From NCBI GenBank assembly GCA_902793875.1, contig CADBFL010000038.1, forward strand, positions 1 through 11,077: a stretch of DNA of 11,077 nucleotides, read 5' to 3'. Source of the DNA: an uncultured Eubacteriales bacterium. Its GTDB lineage: Bacteria > Bacillota > Clostridia > Peptostreptococcales > Anaerovoracaceae. Positions 6,368-11,077 of the stretch are shown here, piece by piece. The stretch's first letter is position 1, and each line of letters begins with the position of its first letter. A model generated the notes under the pieces. The model was given only the letters and a program-made list of their open reading frames with translations, did no database searches and was not told the DNA's origin. Position numbers and translations under genes: made by a program.

Positions 6368-7768
6368 ATGCGCAAACAGGAAAGAAGAGCGTGGATATGT
6401 CTCGTGCTTGCGATGGTCCTCATAGTCGGGACCGGCATTTTCGGGTACAGATTTGTGAAGGACGGCGGCAAGTGGGCGAGCTTCTACGGCAACACTCAGA
6501 TATTTACAGACGGCTACATCAATCGCGGGACAGTGACTGACAGGAACGGCGAAGAGCTTCTGACTGCCACGCCGGAGGGCATGGCATACAGCCCCGACTG
6601 GGCGACGAGGGTGGCGACGGTGCACGCGGTAGGCGATCCGGGCGGCAATATACCGGCGGGAGCCATCAGCGTGTTCAGGAGCCAGCTCATAGGCTACGAC
6701 CTTGTGAACGGCACTTACGACACGACGGCGAACGGCAAGAAGGTAGCGCTGACCATAGACGCGAACGCCAACAGAGAGGCGTACTACGCACTCGACGGAA
6801 GGACGGGCTGCGTCGGAGTATACAACTGGAAGACAGGCGAGATAGTCTGCATGGTAAGCACTCCTGCCTTCGATCCGCAGGATTACATATACGACGACGA
6901 AGAAGACGAGGACGACGGTTACGCCGAAGAGGATGAAGAGGAAGAGTCGATCTACTTCAACAACTTCCTCGACGGCACGATGGCGCCGGGCTCGACCTTC
7001 AAGCTCGTCACATCGGCCGCGGTGATAGATACGATGCCTGACAGGGATCAGTTCGAATTCGACTGCGACGGGATAAACCAGTTCGGAAGCAGCGAAGATA
7101 CACAGCTTGTCTGCGTCTCGCCGCACGGGACCGTTGACTTCAGGGGAGCGCTTGCGAAGTCCTGCAACGGAGCCTTCGGAGCGCTTACCAGGGATGTAGG
7201 CGCCGCCACAATGAGGGAGTATACCGAAAAGGCGGGACTGACTGAATCCGTGGATGTGAACGGCGTGCTGACGGCAGAAGGCTCATTCGACTTTCCCGAC
7301 GACAATGATGTCAGGCTGAGCTGGGCGGGCATAGGCCAGGCCGGAGACCTGGTCAATCCGTGCGCAATGATGGTATACATGGGCGCGATCGCGAACGGGG
7401 GGACGCCTGTGCAGCCTTCGCTGTTCAAGAGCGCCACGTTCATCAAGGAGATCAGCGGCGGCAAGAGCCTCGGCCGCTATATCGAAAAGGATACGGCCGA
7501 TGAGCTGAAAAGCATGATGAAGAACAACGTCGTGGAAACCTACGGCGAGGAGAACTTCTACGGCATGGACATGTATGCCAAGTCCGGCACTGCCGAGAAC
7601 GGATCCGACACGCCGGACGCGTGGTTCGTCGGATTCACGGGTGATGAAAACGCGCCTTACGCGTTCGTGGTATGGGTGAAGAACGGAGGCTACGGCTCGG
7701 AAGTCGCCGCGCCGATAGCCGCCAGAGTCATAAACGCTATAGGACCGGATTACAGTGACGAAGAGTAG
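6368..7768 (+). CDS. class B penicillin-binding protein (D,D-transpeptidase), PbpA-like
   Basis: Membrane-anchored transpeptidase that cross-links stem peptides outside the membrane, presumably as partner of the SEDS enzyme just upstream. It is 466 residues, short for a class B PBP and close to actinobacterial PbpA. One signal-anchor helix lies at about 8-28. A short pedestal with the class B motif RGTVTDRNGEELL follows, then the transpeptidase domain from about 125. The catalytic motifs are Ser209-Thr-Phe-Lys212 (SxxK), Ser265-Cys-Asn267 (SxN) and Lys405-Ser-Gly407 with TA (KTG-type). Between the strand ending STPAFDPQ and the SxxK helix lies an acidic stretch (about 175-194) made almost only of Asp and Glu, which is unusual. 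ATG directly follows the SEDS stop codon, with AAGGAGG (6356-6362) inside the upstream gene, so translation is coupled. The 3' end overlaps the next gene by 14 bases. Confidence 0.94.
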   Translation: MRKQERRAWICLVLAMVLIVGTGIFGYRFVKDGGKWASFYGNTQIFTDGYINRGTVTDRNGEELLTATPEGMAYSPDWATRVATVHAVGDPGGNIPAGAISVFRSQLIGYDLVNGTYDTTANGKKVALTIDANANREAYYALDGRTGCVGVYNWKTGEIVCMVSTPAFDPQDYIYDDEEDEDDGYAEEDEEEESIYFNNFLDGTMAPGSTFKLVTSAAVIDTMPDRDQFEFDCDGINQFGSSEDTQLVCVSPHGTVDFRGALAKSCNGAFGALTRDVGAATMREYTEKAGLTESVDVNGVLTAEGSFDFPDDNDVRLSWAGIGQAGDLVNPCAMMVYMGAIANGGTPVQPSLFKSATFIKEISGGKSLGRYIEKDTADELKSMMKNNVVETYGEENFYGMDMYAKSGTAENGSDTPDAWFVGFTGDENAPYAFVVWVKNGGYGSEVAAPIAARVINAIGPDYSDEE

Positions 7769-8744
7769 CAGGGCCAAAAAAAGGATAACGAAGCTGCTGA
7801 TGCTCGCGCTCATGCTGGGAGCCTGTTTCGTCCTGTCCTCCTGCGATCCGTCGCTCAAACTCAATCCGAGGTATACCTACACCAGCTTCGGGCTCGAACT
7901 CGGAGAGACGATACCTTCGGACATATCCGAGTACGTGGATCTTTCCGGACTCTCCGACGAAGACAGGCAGTTCGTGCTGGACAACACACAGCTGCTTTAC
8001 GATGACGAGCCGGTGGACGGACAGATCTTCGACAGCGCGGGAGTGCACACGCTTACGATCATGTACAAAGGCCATCAGTACCGGAAGTACACGATAGAGG
8101 TAGTCGACAACGAAGCGCCGGTATTCACCGAGACGAAGGACCTGACCACTTATATAGGCGATGTGCTCAGCGAAGAGGACCTGGAGTCGATGTTCGTCGT
8201 GACCGACAACAGCGGCGATGTCAGGCTGAGCGTCAGCGACATGGATGTCGATTACAACACCGCGGGCGACTATGAGGTGAAAGCGGTCGCAGAAGACCCG
8301 AGCGGCAACAAGACAGAGGCAACGGCGGTGGTGACGGTAGAGGCCCCGAACTACGGCATGGGCGGAACATACATCTGGGTGAGCATAGCCGACCAGCAGC
8401 TCTCATACTTTGTGGACGGCCAGCTCGCGCTGAGTTCGCCTGTCGTCACGGGCAATGCCGGCAACCACGATACGCCTACCGGCGAGTACAGCGTCATATA
8501 CAAGGCCCGCAACGTTACCCTGAGGGGCCAGGAAGACAACGGCGATGAGTACGAATCCTTCGTTCAGTACTGGATCGCGTTCCTCGGAAGCGAATACGGC
8601 ATGCACGACGCAAGCTGGAGATCGGAATTCGGAGGCGGCATCTACATGGGCGACGGATCGCACGGATGCATCAACATGCCGGAATCACAGGCTGCGGCGC
8701 TGTACGACATGGTCGAGGAAGGCACCCCTGTGTTCATATACTGA
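7755..8744 (+). CDS. lipoprotein L,D-transpeptidase (YkuD domain) with Ig-like repeats
   Basis: Predicted cell-wall enzyme making 3-3 cross-links or attaching proteins to peptidoglycan. Its 329 residues begin with a basic region (KSSRAKKR), a hydrophobic core and the lipobox LSSC, so Cys30 should be lipidated and the protein held outside the membrane. Two Ig-like beta domains follow (about 40-118 and 119-197; the second contains DNSGDV and AGDYEVKAVAEDPSGN). The YkuD catalytic domain runs from about 204 to the end. Catalytic residues are His284 in GMHDASWR and His303/Cys305 in GSHGCIN; PTGEYSV is also typical. GTG 7755 is chosen because it supplies a proper signal peptide; in-frame ATGs downstream would remove the basic region. 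It overlaps the PBP gene by 14 bases with only a weak AGGA upstream, so it is probably coupled. It can bypass D,D-transpeptidases because L,D-transpeptidases resist most penicillins. Confidence 0.94.
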   Translation: MTKSSRAKKRITKLLMLALMLGACFVLSSCDPSLKLNPRYTYTSFGLELGETIPSDISEYVDLSGLSDEDRQFVLDNTQLLYDDEPVDGQIFDSAGVHTLTIMYKGHQYRKYTIEVVDNEAPVFTETKDLTTYIGDVLSEEDLESMFVVTDNSGDVRLSVSDMDVDYNTAGDYEVKAVAEDPSGNKTEATAVVTVEAPNYGMGGTYIWVSIADQQLSYFVDGQLALSSPVVTGNAGNHDTPTGEYSVIYKARNVTLRGQEDNGDEYESFVQYWIAFLGSEYGMHDASWRSEFGGGIYMGDGSHGCINMPESQAAALYDMVEEGTPVFIY

Positions 8745-8824
8745 TGCTGAAGCAGAGAATTTGTATAATATTGTCAATTGTTTTGCATTTTTATTAATAA
8801 TATTGGTAATTTTAACAAAAACTG
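8745..8824 (+). other. AT-rich intergenic stretch without a recognisable gene
   Basis: This piece after the cell-wall operon is much richer in A and T than the genes on either side. I see no open frame of note and no GC-rich hairpin with a T-run, so the operon's terminator is not evident. A TATAAT-like hexamer lies near 8762, but without a -35 element. Confidence 0.5.
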
Positions 8825-8853
8825 TTGACATTGTACTTCCTTGTACTTATTAT
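8825..8853 (+). promoter_or_regulatory. sigma-A promoter for the riboswitch-transporter transcript
   Basis: TTGACA at 8825-8830 is a perfect -35. After exactly 17 bases comes TATTAT at 8848-8853, five of six to the -10 consensus. Transcription should begin near 8860, about 20 bases before the lysine riboswitch. The spacer contains TTGTACTT twice (8831-8838 and 8841-8848), one helical turn apart. Confidence 0.9.
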
Positions 8854-8878
8854 AGGGACATCAAATGAATAACACCTG

Positions 8879-9043
8879 ACCCGATAGAGGTCGCGGAGAT
8901 CAGGAGTAGCGGCATTAAAAGCGCGGGAACGCTGCCGTGAAAGGGTGATCCGCCGAAGCTTATCAGCAGACCCGGGCTGATTTGCTGGGACGATGTAATA
9001 AGATGCATCGTACTGTCACGTAAGTGGAGCGCTATCATGGTAT
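8879..9043 (+). promoter_or_regulatory. lysine riboswitch (L-box)
   Basis: The RNA matches the lysine aptamer in order. It has the P1 arm GATAG (8883-8887) pairing with CTATC (9032-9036), the conserved AGAGGTCGC, the AGGAGTA segment, and GTGAAAGGG then CCGCCGAAGCTT. Next come an ATCAGC/GCTGAT hairpin, GCTGGGACG, a CGATG/CATCG hairpin, ACTGTCAC with a GTAA loop closed by CAC/GTG, and the closing GGAGCGCTATC. The last conserved blocks (CTGGG, ACTGTCA, GGAG-GCTA) are diagnostic for this class. Bound lysine stabilises P1. The 3' arm of P1 overlaps TCATGG (9035-9040), which can instead pair with CCATGA (9068-9073) in the terminator's 5' arm, with AGG/CCT (9044-9046/9062-9064) extending the helix. 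Lysine should therefore favour termination and turn the transporter off. Confidence 0.94.
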
Positions 9044-9066
9044 AGGAATTAATAATGATTACCTCA

Positions 9067-9105
9067 TCCATGAACGTTTCAAGCGTTATTCATGGATTTT
9101 TCTTT
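9067..9105 (+). terminator. riboswitch-controlled intrinsic terminator
   Basis: TCCATGAA (9067-9074) plus CG pairs with CG and TTCATGGA (ending 9096), with a two-base bulge, followed directly by TTTTTCTTT. It lies between the lysine aptamer and the transporter's ribosome-binding site, the usual expression platform. The 5' arm can alternatively pair with the end of P1. Confidence 0.85.
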
Positions 9106-9140
9106 ATTGACAGGTATGAAAGAAATTTGGAGGTAAACTT

Positions 9141-10706
9141 ATGGAAAACGCACCTGCTCTTTACGCAACCGCATGGGCTGTACTGCCCCCTCTCATTGCC
9201 ATCGGTCTGGCGCTGATCACAAAAGAGGTATACAGTTCGCTGTTCCTCGGAGTGCTCACCGGAGCTGTACTTTACGCTGGAGCTGACTTTGACGGCATCG
9301 TAAACCATGTTCTCCAGGACGGGATCGTCGCTTCGCTGAGCGACGGCTGGAACGTCGGTATCCTGATCTTCCTGGTCATCCTCGGCATCATCGTGGCGCT
9401 GATGAACCTCTCCGGAGGGTCAAAGGCCTTCGGCGGATGGGCCCTCAGAAAGGTCAGATCCCGTGTAGCCGCCGAGATCGCGACAGTGCTGCTCGGCATG
9501 ATCATCTTCGTGGATGACTACTTCAACTGCCTGACGGTAGGCTCCGTCATGAAGCCGGTCACCGACGAGTTCAGGGTCTCGAGAGCAAAGCTCGCCTACA
9601 TCATCGACGCGACGGCTGCTCCTGTCTGCATCATCGCCCCTGTATCTTCATGGGCCGCTGCAGTATCGAGCTTCGCCGGCGAAGGACAGAACGGCATCCA
9701 CCTGTTCATCCAGTGCATCCCGTATAACTTCTACGCGATCTTCACGCTCGTCATGATTTTCTCGATCATACTCATGAAGTTCGACTATCTGAAGATGGCC
9801 GAATTTGAGAGAAATGCCATCGAGAACGGCGATCTCTTCACGATCGTCGATGACAACGCGGCGACCGCAGACGCTGCAGAAGAAGGAAGCGACAAGGGCA
9901 TAGTCCTCGACCTCGTGTTCCCGGTGATCGTGCTCGTGATAGCCTGCGTGCTCGGCATGGTATACACAGGAGGATTCTTCAGCGGAACAAACTTCGTCAC
10001 GGCGTTCTCTGATTCCGACGCATCGGTCGGACTCTCGATGGGAGCTCTCGTGGCGCTGGTCATCATAATCATCTACTACACATGCAGACGCACCATAAGC
10101 TTCAACCAGTGCATGAGCTGCATCCCTGAAGGAATGAAAGCTATGGTATCGCCTATACTCGTGCTGACGCTCGCATGGTCCCTCAAGGCCATGACAGACA
10201 GCCTCGGACTTGCGGACTTCGTAAGCGGACTTGTCAAGGGCATGGGCGGAGCCGCCGTAGGTGTCATCCCTGCAGCCCTCTTCCTGATCGCGTGCGTGCT
10301 CGCATTCGCATCCGGGACATCCTGGGGAACCTTCGGCATCCTGATCCCGCTCGGGCTTGCCATCACGGAGACGCATCCTGAACTGGCTACGCCGATCATC
10401 GCAGCCTGCATGGCGGGCGCCGTATACGGCGACCACTGCTCGCCGATCTCGGATACGACGATCATGGCTTCTGCCGGCGCGAACTGCAACCACGTCTCGC
10501 ACGTAGCGACGCAGCTGCCTTATGCGACAACAGTTGCTGTGGTATCCGCACTCGCATATGTGCTCGCAGGATTCCTGAAGAGCCCTGTGATCCCGCTGAT
10601 CGTCGGAGTCGTGCTGCTGATCGGAACTCTTTTCTACTTCCGCAGCAGAGAAGGATCATACAAAGTGCCTGAGAGCGCAAACAGAAACAAGGCCGCAGCA
10701 AACTAA
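9141..10706 (+). CDS. NhaC-family transporter, probable lysine transporter
   Basis: A 521-residue polytopic membrane protein of the NhaC Na+/H+ antiporter family. Hydrophobic helices alternate throughout. Family landmarks include FVDDYFNCLTVGS (123-135), ATAAPVCIIAPVSSWAA (158-174), FASGTSWGTFGI (389-400) and YGDHCSPISDTTIMAS (429-444). A charged cytoplasmic loop (about 214-252) separates the two halves, and a short polar tail ends the protein. ATG 9141 has GGAGG at 9129-9133. The family name suggests Na+/H+ exchange, but the lysine riboswitch directly upstream indicates the substrate: NhaC-family proteins under L-box control were proposed by comparative genomics to be lysine transporters (called LysW). 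Import under lysine shortage fits an off-switch riboswitch. It appears to be a single-gene transcript, ending at the terminator at 10813. The family assignment is firm, the substrate inferred. Confidence 0.93.
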   Translation: MENAPALYATAWAVLPPLIAIGLALITKEVYSSLFLGVLTGAVLYAGADFDGIVNHVLQDGIVASLSDGWNVGILIFLVILGIIVALMNLSGGSKAFGGWALRKVRSRVAAEIATVLLGMIIFVDDYFNCLTVGSVMKPVTDEFRVSRAKLAYIIDATAAPVCIIAPVSSWAAAVSSFAGEGQNGIHLFIQCIPYNFYAIFTLVMIFSIILMKFDYLKMAEFERNAIENGDLFTIVDDNAATADAAEEGSDKGIVLDLVFPVIVLVIACVLGMVYTGGFFSGTNFVTAFSDSDASVGLSMGALVALVIIIIYYTCRRTISFNQCMSCIPEGMKAMVSPILVLTLAWSLKAMTDSLGLADFVSGLVKGMGGAAVGVIPAALFLIACVLAFASGTSWGTFGILIPLGLAITETHPELATPIIAACMAGAVYGDHCSPISDTTIMASAGANCNHVSHVATQLPYATTVAVVSALAYVLAGFLKSPVIPLIVGVVLLIGTLFYFRSREGSYKVPESANRNKAAAN

Positions 10707-10711
10707 CGGCC

Positions 10712-10808
10712 GCAGCCGGACAGCTCCCGGCCCGCAGAAAAGCTTTATGACCGCTGAGGCCAAAGCATCGGTGGCAGCCGGACAGCTCCCGGCCCGCAGA
10801 AAAGCTTT
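10712..10808 (+). repeat. 35-bp perfect direct repeat, two copies, after the transporter gene
   Basis: The 35 bases at 10712-10746 recur without mismatch at 10774-10808, a 62-base step. Each copy begins GCAGCCGGACAGCTCCCGG and can fold into a small hairpin (GCCGG/CCGGC), followed by GCAGAAAAGCTTT. The copies sit between the transporter stop codon and its terminator, so they would form the 3' untranslated region. A shorter repeat GGCCGCAGC occurs at 10691-10699 (inside the gene) and 10708-10716. Confidence 0.85.
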
Positions 10809-10812
10809 TACG

Positions 10813-10853
10813 AAGCCCCGTGACGGATATTTCATACCCGTTGCGGGGCTTTT
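10813..10853 (+). terminator. intrinsic terminator of the transporter gene
   Basis: AAGCCCCG (10813-10820) pairs with CGGGGCTT (10844-10851). The stem continues through two G-T wobbles and ACGG/CCGT, closing an ATATTTCATAC-type loop. It ends in CTTTTC, a short T-run. The minus-strand read has no T-run, so it acts in the plus direction. Confidence 0.85.
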
Positions 10854-10864
10854 CACTGCCCCGG

Positions 10865-11077
10865 AATGATGTGCATCATTTTCGACAATCCGGCCAGTCA
10901 TACAGTGCGGTGCCATCATGAGGCAGTACCTCCATATTTGTGTATCAACAGCGAGATCCCGGCCAGTCATACACAAAAGTGCCATCCCGCGGATGGATAT
11001 GAGCTTACGACCAGTCTGTTTTGTGTATGACTCCTGCATATTCCGAAAGTGATACACATGATTTCGCGAAAAGCTGT
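10865..11077. repeat. block of degenerate direct and inverted repeats, apparently non-coding
   Basis: CCGGCCAGTCATACA-N5-GTGCCATC occurs twice (10890-10917 and 10959-10986, a 69-base step). A weaker third relative, CGACCAGTC, lies at 11008-11016. AGTCATACACAAAA (10965-10978) is inverted exactly at 11019-11032, and TTTGTGTAT (10937-10945) competes for the same partner. Further small palindromes lie at 10865-10880 (AATGAT-GTGC-ATCATT) and 10982-10996. On the minus strand one frame stays open from 11057 to 10656, but it runs antisense into the transporter gene and through the terminator, and has no ribosome-binding site I can see. I call no gene here. Confidence 0.65.

Noticed and set aside
5378..7126. 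Long open frame (582 codons) on the minus strand opposite the SEDS and PBP genes.
   Set aside because: A codon-bias shadow like the previous one: no motif, no membrane or domain pattern, and both sense genes carry clear catalytic motifs.
9648..10502. Minus-strand open frame of 284 codons opposite the transporter.
   Set aside because: Low-complexity His/Arg/Asp/Glu-rich translation antisense to a clear membrane protein; no ribosome-binding site.
10712..11032. The repeats right of the transporter as a CRISPR array.
   Set aside because: Only two copies of each repeat, the two repeat types differ, the spacing is irregular, the second repeat is degenerate inside, and no cas gene is nearby.
10656..11057. 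Minus-strand open frame of 133 codons containing a recurring TGR tripeptide.
   Set aside because: It runs antisense through the transporter terminator and 3' end, has no visible Shine-Dalgarno sequence, and its repeats are explained equally well by DNA-level repeats. It is kept only as a question in the findings.

Overview
This window looks like a chromosomal segment of an anaerobic member of the Bacillota, most likely class Clostridia. The evidence is strong AGGAGG-type ribosome-binding sites, GC-rich coding sequence beside AT-rich intergenic DNA, sigma-A type promoters, a lysine riboswitch of Gram-positive architecture, an [FeFe]-hydrogenase-like sensor paired with a SpoIIE-type phosphatase, and an FHA-SEDS fusion followed by a class B PBP. 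The genus cannot be fixed from the sequence. No phage genes, transposase, CRISPR array, tRNA or rRNA were seen.

Left part (1-2721, minus strand): a two-gene operon. The first gene encodes a putative sensory [FeFe]-hydrogenase-like protein (2x[4Fe-4S], H-cluster domain, a further Fe-S domain, PAS). It overlaps the second gene, a SpoIIE/PP2C-type serine phosphatase that runs off the left edge. The H-cluster cysteines are present but the catalytic proton-relay cysteine is alanine, so this reads as a sensor-output pair rather than a metabolic hydrogenase. Its leader holds a large GC-rich stem-loop just before the ribosome-binding site.

Middle part (2951-8744, plus strand): glnS (glutaminyl-tRNA synthetase), then a tightly packed cell-wall operon. 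This comprises an FHA-domain SEDS glycan polymerase (RodA/FtsW family), a class B penicillin-binding protein with an acidic insert, and a lipoprotein L,D-transpeptidase. Together they would polymerise glycan strands and make both 4-3 and 3-3 cross-links. The FHA domain suggests control by Ser/Thr phosphorylation. The divergent promoters of the two operons lie in 2722-2950.

Right part (8745-11077, plus strand): an AT-rich gap, a textbook sigma-A promoter, a lysine riboswitch with its intrinsic terminator, and an NhaC-family transporter that is probably a lysine transporter. The gene is followed by a 35-bp direct repeat, a strong terminator, and about 200 bp of degenerate direct and inverted repeats with no convincing gene.

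Most features belong to known families. The less ordinary ones are the hydrogenase leader stem-loop, the possible AUA start of the SEDS gene, the acidic insert in the PBP, and the repeat block at the right edge.
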